Shown here in pieces: positions 27,546-35,969 of a stretch of 64,000 bases of DNA. Source of the DNA: Paenibacillus shirakamiensis (GTDB lineage Bacteria > Bacillota > Bacilli > Paenibacillales > Paenibacillaceae); assembly GCF_017874255.1 (NCBI RefSeq), contig NZ_JAGGLD010000001.1, positions 186,001-250,000 on the forward strand, given 5' to 3'. How positions within the stretch are numbered: position 1 is the first letter of the stretch; each line of letters begins with the position of its first letter. The translations under genes and the position numbers were made by a program. Below the pieces are notes generated by a model. The model saw only the letters and a program-made list of their open reading frames with translations, was not told where the DNA came from and searched no databases.

Positions 27546-30500
27546 GACCGATCCGATTAAAGTTAGCTGGACTTCAAAGTTACCGGGAAGCCCAAGAGAT
27601 TGATTTTACGGCTCTATGTGAAACGGGATTTTTCGGAATTTTTGGGCCAACGGGAAGCGGAAAATCTACGTTGTTGGATGCGATCACTCTTGCGTTGTAT
27701 GGCAAGGTAGAAAGAGCTGTAAATGGAACCCAGGGCATTATGAATCATTCAGAGGATACACTTTTTGTAGCATTTACCTTTGAGCTTACTTCGGCTGGGG
27801 GGCCAGAGCGATACCGCGTAGAGCGACGGTTCAAACGTACTGGGGATGTGTCGGTCAGTAATACCATCAGTCGATTTATTGAGATTACCCCTGATGGTGA
27901 GCAGGTAAAGGCGGACAAGCTGGCTGAAGTTACACGCGCTGTGGAAGAGAAAATTGGACTGAAAATGGATGATTTCACACGAGCTGTTGTCCTGCCGCAG
28001 GGGAAATTCGCCGAATTTTTATCTCTTAAAGGCAGTGAGCGGCGCCAAATGTTGCAGCGGCTCTTTCATTTGGAGCAGTATGGTGACCTACTCGGTCAAA
28101 AACTTAGTTGCCGAGTAAAAGACACGGACAGCTTACTTGCCCAGCTGAGCGCAGAGCAGCAAGGTCTAGGCTCTGCCTCCGAGCAGGACCTGAAGGAAGC
28201 GATCGAGCGCGTGAAGGTTGCCGCTGACGAAGCCGCGCAGCGACGCAGCCATCTGCTCGCGGCGGAGACGAATGCGCAGCAGCTTGGCAAGCTGCGCGAA
28301 CTGAGCCGCGAGCTTCTGCAGCGCGAGCTGGCGCTTACGAAGCTGCACCTGCGCGGCGAGGCCATCGCCGCACTTGCAGAGCAGCTCGCGCTCGCGGCTT
28401 GCGCGGAGCGCCTGCGCCCTGCGCTAAGCGCGTGGCAGGGCGCCCAGCGCCTAGCGGCGGAGCGCAGCCAGCGCGCCGCCGAGGCGCAGACCGCCGCCGC
28501 GCAGCTTAGGGCGGCGGCGAAGCAGACCGCCGCTGCCGCTGCTGAGGCGCAAGAGGCACGGTCTGCGCAGGAGCCCGCGCTGCGGGTCCGGCTGGACCAG
28601 CTGGCGCAAGCTAAGGCGCTGCAGGCTGAGTACAATACGCTGCAAGCGGAGTGGGCTCAGCTCCAGAACCGGGTAGAGCACGCTTCCATCAGACGAAGTG
28701 AGATTGCAGCGCAGAAGCTTAAGGAAGAAGCGCTCCTTGCTAAAGGAGAGCAGCTACGTGCAGAGTTACAGCAGCAGTTGGCTGGCACAGAAGTTAAGGC
28801 TGCGGATCGCCTTGCCCTGCAGACGGCTAGCTTGCTGAAAGATAAATCGGCACAAGTCAGACTAAGAGTAGCCAAAATAGCGGCCTCTGAACAGGAACTC
28901 ACAGACAGAATCGCAAGGACGCAAGCGGAAATAAAGCAACGGACTGAGCAAGAACATATCTTCACCACACAGATTCAACAAGCGAGGAATCAAAGTGTTA
29001 TCCTACTTGAGGGGCTTAATGAAGCAGAGCACTCCTGCAAATCGTATATCCTTGAACTAGAACAATATGATGCGGAGCTTAAGGCTCGGGGGCAGTCGCA
29101 GATTAATGAACTTAGTGCGGTTAAGCTTGCGACAGGACTCGTTCAAGGGGATCCGTGCCCCGTATGTGGATCGGAGCATCACCCTCATCTAGCAAAAAGA
29201 GTTATAGAGGATACTCCATCAGAACACATACACGAGGACATTGCCGCCTTGCTGATTGAACTTAGAGAACGAAGATATGTAATTCAGCGTGAGCAAGATA
29301 ACGCTAAGCGTATAGTTGAACTCTCGGAACATGAGCAAATGAGTTCACAGATCCATTCCACGGAAGATTCTTTCAGGCAAGTCGCTGCTGCAAATTCCTT
29401 AACGGATCCTCAAGTTTCTTCATTGAATCCTGCGGAGCAATCTAGGCCTTTTAGAACATCGGACCCTGATACAGTTGTCAAAATACGTACATCTACCGAA
29501 CTTGATCATGTTCATCTACAGCGATGGCAGGCAGAGATGGAGGCACTTTATAGTGAGGTAAAAAAAGTTCAAACAGATCGCAGAGAACAAAGTGCGCGTC
29601 TGACTTCGCTTCAATCTCAGCAGGAACTGATGCAGCAGCAGCAGGAGGGCTTGCGTACCCAGCTCCAAGAATTACAGCAAGAGCACATTCAGCTCCAACA
29701 GCAGTGGGAGCGGGAGTGTGCTGGATTTGATGAAGCACGTGTAGATGAACTTCAACAAGATATCCTTGCGAAAGATAATTTGGCTGATGAGCTCAAGGCC
29801 CGATTAATTCGCAGTGGCCCTTTTATAGATGAAAAGCAACAGTTACTTAAGCGACTCGAGCAGGAAAGTGCAGAGCTTGATAAAGATTGGATTCAACAGA
29901 CTACACAGATGCAAGGGAAGACAGATCTCCTGCAGGAGAAGAAACTGCGACTTCAAGCTTGGATTGGTGACGCCTCTGTTGATGTACTTATTGGACAAGC
30001 GGAAGAACACGTGCAAATCCTTCTTCGTGAGGAAGAAAAGTTCAAAGAACATCATGTGCAGCAGGAACAAGCTAGTCAGGATGCAACTTCTGTGGAGTTA
30101 GTAGCCCAACATGCAGCTCAGTCCGCAGCGGATCAAGAGACAGAACTACGTAAGGTCTGGAACCAATCCCTCTTAGATAGTCCATTCACCGATGAATCAA
30201 GCGTGACTAAGGCTTTGCTCGAACCAACAAAAGCATCAAGCATGGAGTCTGAAGTGCAGGAACACCGGGAACAAGAAAGAGAGCTGACTGTCTCTATTAG
30301 GGATCTTACTGAGAAACTGGAGGGTCAGCAGGTTTCTGAAGAGCAGTGGATCGAGAGCACGCAGGCGCTTCAAACGGCTAAGGCAGCAGATGAACTTTCC
30401 GTTCAAGCTAAAGCCCGGGCCGAGCGGGACGTAGAAGATGTAGAGCAGCGGCATAGTCGCTGGAAAGTGCTAGAGGAGGCTCGTTTGGTGCAAGAGCATG

Positions 30501-31012
30501 AGGCTGCTCTTTTATCCAAGCTGCAGTCTGCTCTACGGGGAAATGCTTTTGTAGAATACATGGCCGAAGAACAACTAATACATGTCAGTCAAGCGGCAAG
30601 TCAGCGTCTTCGAGATCTGACCAAACAACGGTATTCACTTGAGACGGACTCCGGTGGAGGCTTTGTTATTTGTGATGATGCGAACGGTGGGGTTAAGCGT
30701 CCGGTATCCTCACTATCTGGAGGGGAGACCTTTCTCACTTCACTTGCACTGGCCTTAGCTCTTTCGGCTCAAATCCAGCTACGCGGTCAGTACCCATTAC
30801 AATTTTTCTTCTTAGATGAGGGATTCGGTACGCTTGACCCTGAATTGTTAGATACAGTAATTACATCCTTAGAACAACTTCATCATGATCACTTGGCTGT
30901 TGGGGTTATAAGTCATGTGGCTGAACTTCGAGCGCGTCTTCCTAGGAAGCTTGTGGTCATTCCAGCCGAGCATGCGGGGGCGGGTTCGCGAATCCAGATG
31001 GAGCATTTATAG
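27542..31012 (+). CDS. sbcC: DNA repair ATPase SbcC (Rad50-like)
   Basis: SbcC is the SMC-like ATPase partner of SbcD. It has 1156 residues: Walker A GPTGSGKST at 35-43, a long first coiled coil, the zinc hook CPVC at 539-542 near the exact middle, a second coiled coil, then the ABC signature SLSGGET (about 1057-1063) and Walker B FFFLDEGFGTLD. The start ATG overlaps the sbcD stop by 4 bases. The part encoding residues about 216-366 is Ala/Arg/Gln-rich and extremely GC-rich compared with the rest of the gene, described separately. The reading frame stays open through it and coiled-coil character is kept. A terminator follows. Confidence 0.95.
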   Translation: MRPIRLKLAGLQSYREAQEIDFTALCETGFFGIFGPTGSGKSTLLDAITLALYGKVERAVNGTQGIMNHSEDTLFVAFTFELTSAGGPERYRVERRFKRTGDVSVSNTISRFIEITPDGEQVKADKLAEVTRAVEEKIGLKMDDFTRAVVLPQGKFAEFLSLKGSERRQMLQRLFHLEQYGDLLGQKLSCRVKDTDSLLAQLSAEQQGLGSASEQDLKEAIERVKVAADEAAQRRSHLLAAETNAQQLGKLRELSRELLQRELALTKLHLRGEAIAALAEQLALAACAERLRPALSAWQGAQRLAAERSQRAAEAQTAAAQLRAAAKQTAAAAAEAQEARSAQEPALRVRLDQLAQAKALQAEYNTLQAEWAQLQNRVEHASIRRSEIAAQKLKEEALLAKGEQLRAELQQQLAGTEVKAADRLALQTASLLKDKSAQVRLRVAKIAASEQELTDRIARTQAEIKQRTEQEHIFTTQIQQARNQSVILLEGLNEAEHSCKSYILELEQYDAELKARGQSQINELSAVKLATGLVQGDPCPVCGSEHHPHLAKRVIEDTPSEHIHEDIAALLIELRERRYVIQREQDNAKRIVELSEHEQMSSQIHSTEDSFRQVAAANSLTDPQVSSLNPAEQSRPFRTSDPDTVVKIRTSTELDHVHLQRWQAEMEALYSEVKKVQTDRREQSARLTSLQSQQELMQQQQEGLRTQLQELQQEHIQLQQQWERECAGFDEARVDELQQDILAKDNLADELKARLIRSGPFIDEKQQLLKRLEQESAELDKDWIQQTTQMQGKTDLLQEKKLRLQAWIGDASVDVLIGQAEEHVQILLREEEKFKEHHVQQEQASQDATSVELVAQHAAQSAADQETELRKVWNQSLLDSPFTDESSVTKALLEPTKASSMESEVQEHREQERELTVSIRDLTEKLEGQQVSEEQWIESTQALQTAKAADELSVQAKARAERDVEDVEQRHSRWKVLEEARLVQEHEAALLSKLQSALRGNAFVEYMAEEQLIHVSQAASQRLRDLTKQRYSLETDSGGGFVICDDANGGVKRPVSSLSGGETFLTSLALALALSAQIQLRGQYPLQFFFLDEGFGTLDPELLDTVITSLEQLHHDHLAVGVISHVAELRARLPRKLVVIPAEHAGAGSRIQMEHL
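28190..28640 (+). other. Sharply bounded GC-rich block inside sbcC
   Basis: Base composition changes abruptly inside the coiled-coil region. By hand count, 28381-28440 is 47 of 60 G or C and 28501-28560 is 44 of 60, while 29341-29400 in the same gene is 28 of 60. Third positions are almost all G or C. The frame is intact and encodes an Ala/Glu/Gln/Arg coiled coil. It could be a segment gained by recombination from a GC-rich relative, or the product of local repeat-driven drift. Confidence 0.75.
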
Positions 31013-31024
31013 TACAGCAATCCT

Positions 31025-31067
31025 GAAGCATCTTTCTCCTTTTTATGAGGGAAGGTGCTTCTTTTTT
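31025..31067 (+). terminator. Terminator of the addBA-sbcDC operon
   Basis: GAAGCA (31025-31030) pairs with TGCTTC (31056-31061). The stem extends inward with G-T pairs, and six Ts follow. Confidence 0.88.
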
Positions 31068-31147
31068 GGTGAACCATTCGTTATGATAGAATGGAGAACG
31101 GTTTAGATCATGAGAATACGTCAACACTAATTAGGAGGCTTGCCGTG

Positions 31148-31510
31148 ATGGACAACTGCTTATTTTGCAAAATTGCTGAAGGCACAATACCCTCAAATAA
31201 AGTTTTTGAGGATGATACGTTTTTGGTGTTTCATGACATTCAGCCTGCTGCACCTACCCATGTACTCCTTATTCCGAAAAAGCATATTGCAAATTTGAAT
31301 GATGCGACTGCCGAAGACCTAGACATGATAAGCAAGTTACATAAAATAGCACAGGAAACGGCCGTGAAGCTCGGTGTAGCGGAGAGTGGGTATCGCTTAA
31401 TTAATAACTGTGGCCCGGATGGTGGACAGACGGTTCACCATATTCATTATCACTTGTTAGGTGGAGCTCATCTTGGAGCACTTACGGGAATATCTGGATC
31501 TCATGCTTAA
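31148..31510 (+). CDS. HIT family nucleotide hydrolase (HinT-like)
   Basis: This is a 120-residue histidine triad protein. The HIT motif H98-I-H100-Y-H102-L-L is preceded by GGQTV, and C4-x2-C7 near the N-terminus is a zinc-type pair common in bacterial HinT. Relatives hydrolyse adenosine 5'-phosphoramidates and similar AMP conjugates. The ATG at 31148 is preferred for AGGAGGCT (31132-31139); an in-frame GTG three bases earlier is possible. It is separated from sbcC by a terminator. The physiological substrate is unknown. Confidence 0.92.
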   Translation: MDNCLFCKIAEGTIPSNKVFEDDTFLVFHDIQPAAPTHVLLIPKKHIANLNDATAEDLDMISKLHKIAQETAVKLGVAESGYRLINNCGPDGGQTVHHIHYHLLGGAHLGALTGISGSHA

Positions 31511-31556
31511 TTTAAGTGTGAAATGAATAAGATATAAAAAAGAAAGTGACTCACGG

Positions 31557-31586
31557 TTGACACCTTATTTACGTTTCACCTATAAT
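31557..31586 (+). promoter_or_regulatory. SigA-type promoter for rpsU-yqeY
   Basis: TTGACA (31557-31562) and TATAAT (31581-31586) both match the consensus perfectly and are 18 bases apart. This is the strongest-looking vegetative promoter in the window, suiting a ribosomal protein gene. The leader is about 50 bases. Confidence 0.88.
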
Positions 31587-31643
31587 GAAAGTTGATGAAC
31601 CGTGTTATGCTCTGGACGGTCTGGTCGGAGGGAGGGAAAACTG

Positions 31644-31817
31644 GTGTCTGAAACTAAAGTTCGCAAAAACGAAACTATTGATGCTGCACTTCGCCGCTTT
31701 AAGCGTTCCATTGCAAAAGATGGTGTCTTGGCTGAGGTGAAAAAACGTAAGCATTATGAGAAGCCAAGCGTGAAGCGCAAGAAAAAGTCCGAGGCTGCTC
31801 GTAAGAGAAAGTTTTAG
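31644..31817 (+). CDS. rpsU: 30S ribosomal protein S21
   Basis: S21 is a small basic protein of the 30S platform near the anti-Shine-Dalgarno sequence. It has 57 residues, with [20 protein letters not shown] at the N-terminus and a Lys/Arg-rich tail ([14 protein letters not shown]). The start is a GTG at 31644 after GGAGGGAGG (31627-31635), since the family begins (M)SETKV. It is followed 15 bases later by yqeY, the usual rpsU-yqeY pair, and both are served by the perfect promoter upstream. Confidence 0.97.
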   Translation: MSETKVRKNETIDAALRRFKRSIAKDGVLAEVKKRKHYEKPSVKRKKKSEAARKRKF

Positions 31818-31832
31818 GAGGATTTTAACAAC

Positions 31833-32276
31833 ATGAATCTGAGCGAGCGATTGAACGAAGATATGAAGCAAGCGATGAGGAGTAAAGACAAGTTCAAGCT
31901 CTCCACCATTCGAATGGTTCGTGCTACGATCAAAAATCTTGAAATAGATTTGAAGAGAACTTTGGATGATAATGAAGTGCTTGATATCCTAAGTCGTGAA
32001 ATCAAACAGCGCAAAGATGCCCTCCAAGAATTTCAAAAAGCAGGTCGCGATGATCTCACTGCTAGTCTAGTAGATGAGATCAAGATTATTGCCGAGTATC
32101 TTCCCGAACAGCTTACCGAAGAAGAAATTAAAGTCATTGTACAGCAGACCATCCAGGAATCCGGTGCTTCTTCGAAAGCCGATATCGGGAAAGTAATGAG
32201 TGCCTTGATGCCTAAGGTCAAAGGCCGGGCAGATGGAAGACTCGTTAACCAGGCAGTACAGGAGTTATTGCAATAA
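31833..32276 (+). CDS. yqeY: GatB/YqeY domain protein
   Basis: This 147-residue protein is related to the C-terminal helical domain of the amidotransferase subunit GatB, which binds tRNA. It begins MNLSERLNEDMKQAMRSKDK and contains the conserved helical pattern EIAEYLPEQLTEEEI-like (here IIAEYLPEQLTEEEIKVIV). It occurs as a stand-alone protein next to rpsU throughout Bacillota; a role linked to tRNA or translation is assumed but not shown here. AGGAGGATTTT precedes the start, and a strong terminator follows by 16 bases. Confidence 0.94.
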   Translation: MNLSERLNEDMKQAMRSKDKFKLSTIRMVRATIKNLEIDLKRTLDDNEVLDILSREIKQRKDALQEFQKAGRDDLTASLVDEIKIIAEYLPEQLTEEEIKVIVQQTIQESGASSKADIGKVMSALMPKVKGRADGRLVNQAVQELLQ

Positions 32277-32293
32277 CCTAAGTTGTACACAAG

Positions 32294-32323
32294 ACACCTT
32301 CCAGTAATGGAAGGTGTTTTTTC
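32294..32323 (+). terminator. Terminator after yqeY
   Basis: ACACCTTCC pairs perfectly with GGAAGGTGT around a 6-base loop, with six Ts after it. Confidence 0.93.
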
Positions 32324-32402
32324 TTATGTCTATTTTAGCCATAGTTTCTGATTCTGGTGTTTCTATAACGCTTGGTTTCGGACTTCCTAAAGACCGACTC
32401 CT

Positions 32403-32428
32403 TGAAACGGATGGGCGTATGGAACGTA
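32403..32428 (+). promoter_or_regulatory. SigW-type ECF promoter for the nfeD-floA operon
   Basis: TGAAAC (32403-32408) and CGTA (32425-32428) are separated by 16 bases, a perfect match to the SigW consensus. In B. subtilis the equivalent yqeZ-yqfAB operon is known to be SigW-dependent, so the site and the genes agree. Confidence 0.85.
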
Positions 32429-32475
32429 GAACATAGTAAATAGTATAGATAATACGATAACAGGGAGGGTGAAAA

Positions 32476-33840
32476 TTGAACAAAGCTCGCTGGCCTGTAA
32501 TTGCAATAATGATGTTATTTTGTATCATGACCTTGCTCCCCCTTGGGTCCGTCTCTGCATTAGCGAACTCCTCCACAACTGCTGGGGCTCTAAAGTCAGG
32601 ATCGGTGTATGTAATCTCAGTGACACAAAAAATTGAATCAGGTTTATTCAGCTTCATGGAGAGGGGATTCCAAGAGGCTAAAAAGCAGGAAGCCGCATTG
32701 GTTGTTCTGGAAGTGAACACGCCAGGAGGAAGGATTGATAGTGCGGAGAAGATAGCAAGCCTTATTACGGATAGTGGTATTCCCACCGTAGCTTTTATTA
32801 TGGGAGATGCGGCCTCGGCAGGCAGTTATATCTCACTTCATGCGGACAAAATTGCTATGAAACCGGATAGTATGATTGGTGCTGCGGCTTTAGTTGACGG
32901 ATCAGGGCGCACCGTGAGTAACCCGAAGGAGATATCCTATTGGAAAAGCAGAATGAGAGCGGCCGCTGAGCTTCATGGACGGGATGCACGTATTGCTGAA
33001 GGTATGGTAGATAGCGCTATCACGGTAGATATGCCGAATATTGGCAAAACCAAAGTGAAGGATCAGATTATTTCTTTAAGCAGTAGCGAAGCTATTCAAG
33101 TAGGTTATGCAGACAAAATCGCTACTTCAACCGAAGATGTGATTAAATGGATGGGGTATAACGGAGAAAATACCATTTATGTAGAACAGACTTGGGCGGA
33201 GAAGCTTGCTGCTGTACTTACCCATCCAGTAGTTAGCACAGTACTTCTTCTTCTGGGTATAGCGGGCGTTGTCATTGAACTGCTTATTCCCGGTTTTGGA
33301 GTTCCCGGTATTTTGGGGGTGGCTAGTTTCGGACTCTATTTTTTCGGGAATTATATCGCTGGATTTGCTGGCTGGGAGACGGGTCTACTGTTCGTTATCG
33401 GATTGATTTTGTTAGCTCTGGAATTGTTTGTACCAAGCTTCGGAATCCTAGGACTATTAGGTTCAGCAAGTTTGATAGCAGGCGTAGTGCGCGCTGCTTA
33501 TGACACACAGGATGCTTTCCGGTCCCTTGCGATTGCTTTTGGTGCAGCTCTTGTGGTTATCATCATCGTAGTATGGATGTTCAAGGAAAAAGGGATATGG
33601 AATCGATTCATGCTAAAAGATGAATTGACCAAAGAAAAAGGATATAGCGCATCAGATGAACGATTAGAATTGTTGGGTCAAGTGGGATCATCGCTTACGA
33701 TACTACGTCCATCTGGTATGGCCCAGTTTGGTGATGAACGAATTGATGTAGTTACTGAAGGTGTCTTTATCCAAGCGAACACCCCTGTGAAGGTCATTAA
33801 AGTGGAAGGATCACGTGTCGTGGTTGTCGCTGGATTTTAG
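32476..33840 (+). CDS. NfeD family membrane-bound ClpP-class serine protease (YqeZ-like)
   Basis: NfeD proteins pair with flotillins and are thought to process or organise membrane proteins. The order is a signal peptide (about 5-30), a ClpP-like serine protease domain with NTPGG at 81-85 and the nucleophile region DAASAGSY (about 111-118), four or five membrane helices (about 250-375), and a C-terminal NfeD OB-fold domain (about 390-454). The TTG start at 32476 is chosen for AGGGAGGGTGA (32462-32472); the next ATG lies inside the signal peptide. It is the first gene of the SigW-type operon with floA and a hypothetical gene. Confidence 0.92.
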   Translation: MNKARWPVIAIMMLFCIMTLLPLGSVSALANSSTTAGALKSGSVYVISVTQKIESGLFSFMERGFQEAKKQEAALVVLEVNTPGGRIDSAEKIASLITDSGIPTVAFIMGDAASAGSYISLHADKIAMKPDSMIGAAALVDGSGRTVSNPKEISYWKSRMRAAAELHGRDARIAEGMVDSAITVDMPNIGKTKVKDQIISLSSSEAIQVGYADKIATSTEDVIKWMGYNGENTIYVEQTWAEKLAAVLTHPVVSTVLLLLGIAGVVIELLIPGFGVPGILGVASFGLYFFGNYIAGFAGWETGLLFVIGLILLALELFVPSFGILGLLGSASLIAGVVRAAYDTQDAFRSLAIAFGAALVVIIIVVWMFKEKGIWNRFMLKDELTKEKGYSASDERLELLGQVGSSLTILRPSGMAQFGDERIDVVTEGVFIQANTPVKVIKVEGSRVVVVAGF

Positions 33841-33910
33841 GATAGAGGATGTATGAAATTTGAAGACGTAACACAGGACTGAAAATATGAATCAGGAGTG
33901 GATCATTGTA

Positions 33911-34909
33911 ATGTTTGAGTCTTCTACCGTAGGGATTTTACTGATTGTTGTTGTCGTTATTATTGTACTTAGCGTATTTTTGAGTTTTTTCCCTATTATG
34001 CTCTGGATCTCAGCACTAGCTTCAGGCGTAAGAATAAGCATTATCACATTGGTGGCTATGCGTCTGCGCCGAGTTACTCCTTCTCGGATCGTTAATCCGA
34101 TGATTAAAGCGCATAAAGCAGGACTTGGGCTTAGTATTAATCAGCTAGAAAGTCACTATTTGGCTGGAGGTAATGTGGACCGGGTGGTTAATGCGTTAAT
34201 TGCAGCCCAACGTGCGAATATCCCACTTGAATTCGAACGAGCTGCAGCGATTGATTTGGCAGGACGTGACGTACTTCAAGCCGTTCAAATGAGTGTTAAT
34301 CCTCGTGTAATTGAGACGCCTGTCGTTGCAGCGGTAGCGAAGAACGGGATTGAAGTGAAAGTTAAAGCTCGGGTAACCGTGCGTGCGAATATTGATCGCC
34401 TTGTCGGGGGGGCCGGTGAAGAGACCATTATTGCTCGGGTAGGTGAAGGGATTGTTACTACCGTAGGCTCAAGTAACTCCCACAAAGATGTGTTAGAGAA
34501 TCCAGATATGATCTCTAGAACGGTTCTGAACAAAGGTCTGGATTCAGGAACAGCTTTTGAAATTCTGTCTATTGATATTGCGGATGTGGATGTAGGCAAG
34601 AACATTGGCGCCTTCCTTCAAACCGAACAGGCTGAGGCTGATAAGCAAATCGCTCAGGCGAAAGCGGAAGAACGTAGAGCAATGGCTGTGGCGCATGAGC
34701 AAGAGATGAAAGCTCGAGTCGTAGAAATGCGTGCACGCGTTGTAGAATCTGAATCGGCTGTTCCTCTGGCTATGGCAGAAGCGCTTCGTGGTGGACAGAT
34801 CGGTGTGATGGATTATATGAACTTGAAGAATATTGAAGCGGATACCCATATGCGTGATTCGATCGGTAAACCCGGGGAGTCCGGCACAAATGGGAAAAAA
34901 CAAGAATAG
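33911..34909 (+). CDS. floA: Flotillin-like protein FloA
   Basis: FloA is a membrane-scaffold protein of the SPFH-like family that organises lipid microdomains. With the ATG at 33911 ([15 protein letters not shown]) it has 332 residues, matching the 331 of B. subtilis FloA. CAGGAGTGG supports that start over the upstream in-frame ATG at 33887. An N-terminal hydrophobic hairpin (about 5-48) is followed by the SPFH region, then an Ala/Glu-rich coiled coil (about 235-285; [17 protein letters not shown]). It sits downstream of nfeD, its usual functional partner, under the SigW-type promoter. Confidence 0.95.
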   Translation: MFESSTVGILLIVVVVIIVLSVFLSFFPIMLWISALASGVRISIITLVAMRLRRVTPSRIVNPMIKAHKAGLGLSINQLESHYLAGGNVDRVVNALIAAQRANIPLEFERAAAIDLAGRDVLQAVQMSVNPRVIETPVVAAVAKNGIEVKVKARVTVRANIDRLVGGAGEETIIARVGEGIVTTVGSSNSHKDVLENPDMISRTVLNKGLDSGTAFEILSIDIADVDVGKNIGAFLQTEQAEADKQIAQAKAEERRAMAVAHEQEMKARVVEMRARVVESESAVPLAMAEALRGGQIGVMDYMNLKNIEADTHMRDSIGKPGESGTNGKKQE

Positions 34910-34922
34910 GATGGTGTTTTAA

Positions 34923-35510
34923 ATGCAAGAGCTGCTAAGTTGGCTTTTCGGGCATTTATACTTCGTAATCGTCATTCTATTTGCCCTGTTCTCGGTACTG
35001 AGGAAAAGCAAGAACACGCCACGAGGTGAAAGTCAGATGCCAAGTTTTGGGGGGGACAGAGGAAGAACCCTCCAAAAGCCAGGGAATACTCCTATGGCAC
35101 GTGCAGAAATTCCTGCTGATTCACGTACACGGGACATCACTTCTTCCTTCCCTGAAAAGGAGAATCGTCTGGATTCTCCTACATCTTGGTCAGAAACGGA
35201 CCATGAGACGCGCCATTTTGATTCGGTTGGACCGGTGTGGAGTGATGAGGAACAATCCATCTTAGGTTCTGATGCTGTACATGAAACTGCAGAGCGGAGC
35301 ATGATGGAACGTAAACTGCAAAGGTTAGAACGTCAAAATGCGAGTCTGCAACGCGAATTACATCGAGGATCAGTTTCCTCTACCCATTCGCCCGGAACGG
35401 GACAAAAGGCAGATTCTTTTTTGGATGCTAAGGACTTACGAGCAGGAGTAGTATGGGCAGAAATTCTAGGACCTCCTCGATCCAAAAAACCTTTTCGTTC
35501 AGCGAGGTAA
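34923..35510 (+). CDS. Hypothetical anchored protein with conserved C-terminal motif
   Basis: This 195-residue protein has one N-terminal membrane segment (about 8-25), a long polar and probably disordered middle (30-120), a short coiled coil (about 128-148; MMERKLQRLERQNASLQREL) and an ordered-looking end with GVVWAEILGPPRSKKPF. That C-terminal pattern, especially EILGPPR, recurs in other hypothetical proteins of Bacillales as I recall them, so it may be a docking peptide. The gene is 13 bases after floA and probably shares its SigW-type promoter, in the place of yqfB in B. subtilis, though I cannot show it is homologous. Its function is unknown. Confidence 0.65.
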   Translation: MQELLSWLFGHLYFVIVILFALFSVLRKSKNTPRGESQMPSFGGDRGRTLQKPGNTPMARAEIPADSRTRDITSSFPEKENRLDSPTSWSETDHETRHFDSVGPVWSDEEQSILGSDAVHETAERSMMERKLQRLERQNASLQRELHRGSVSSTHSPGTGQKADSFLDAKDLRAGVVWAEILGPPRSKKPFRSAR

Positions 35511-35552
35511 TGGTATCTTCTTTTCTTCCAATTTCACTGATAAATACACTTA

Positions 35553-35591
35553 TCAGGTTGTTGCTCTTAACGAGCAGCAGCCTTATTTTTG
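35553..35591 (+). terminator. Terminator of the nfeD-floA operon
   Basis: AGGTTGTTGCTC (35555-35566) pairs with GAGCAGCAGCCT (35572-35583), using two G-T pairs, around a 5-base loop. TATTTTTG follows. Confidence 0.85.
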
Positions 35592-35620
35592 TTACTCTGC
35601 CGAAAGAATATACTGCGCCC

Positions 35621-35649
35621 TCATAAAATAAAGGCCTCCCGCATACTTT
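35621..35649 (+). promoter_or_regulatory. SigE-type promoter for yqfC-yqfD
   Basis: TCATAAA (35621-35627) and CATACTTT (35642-35649) are 14 bases apart, close to the SigE consensus KMATATT-N14/15-CATACAHT. SigE is the early mother-cell sigma factor, and the B. subtilis yqfCD genes are SigE-dependent. Confidence 0.65.
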
Positions 35650-35659
35650 GTAAAGTATG
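35642..35659. repeat. Perfect palindrome over the SigE -10 box
   Basis: CATACTTT-GT-AAAGTATG is a perfect 8-base inverted repeat with a 2-base centre. Its left half is the proposed SigE -10 element; the right half ends just before the ribosome binding site (35661-35669). Confidence 0.6.
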
Positions 35660-35675
35660 AGAAGGAGGACTGCCG

Positions 35676-35969
35676 ATGAGCCGATTCACCCGCAAACTTC
35701 GCAAATGGTCGGTCGATGTGCTTGACCTTCCTCAGGATCTCGTATTTGATCTCCCTAGGCTCACGATGATCGGTAACAAACAGTTGTTAATCGAGAATCA
35801 TCTGGGCGTACTACATTTTTCATCCGAGAAGTTGAGACTTGAAATAAACCAAGGACATCTGGAAGTGGATGGCACCGGGCTTATGATAAAAGCAATTATG
35901 CCGGATGAGGTGTTAATAGAGGGATTCATCTCAAATATTCAGTATCTTGGAACGGGGGCGAAACCATGA
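35676..35969 (+). CDS. yqfC: Sporulation protein YqfC
   Basis: YqfC is a 97-residue sporulation protein of the YabP/YqfC family. It begins MSRFTRKLRKWSVDVLDLPQD and contains the family pattern LPRLTMIGNKQLLIENHLGV followed by beta-rich sequence. It is made in the mother cell and its precise role is unknown. GAAGGAGGA precedes the ATG. The yqfD start overlaps its stop by 4 bases. A SigE-like promoter lies directly upstream, consistent with sporulation control. Confidence 0.93.
   Translation: MSRFTRKLRKWSVDVLDLPQDLVFDLPRLTMIGNKQLLIENHLGVLHFSSEKLRLEINQGHLEVDGTGLMIKAIMPDEVLIEGFISNIQYLGTGAKP

Noticed and set aside
28096..28635. A 179-codon open frame on the reverse strand inside sbcC
   Set aside because: It lies in the GC-rich block, where stop codons are rare on every frame. 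Its product is a low-complexity Ala/Ser/Arg string with no ribosome site; sbcC on the forward strand explains the region.
31557..31580. TGAAAC-N17-CGTG on the reverse strand in the rpsU promoter region, like an ECF promoter
   Set aside because: The -10 does not match CGTA and it points toward the 3' end of the HIT gene, where there is no reverse-strand gene.
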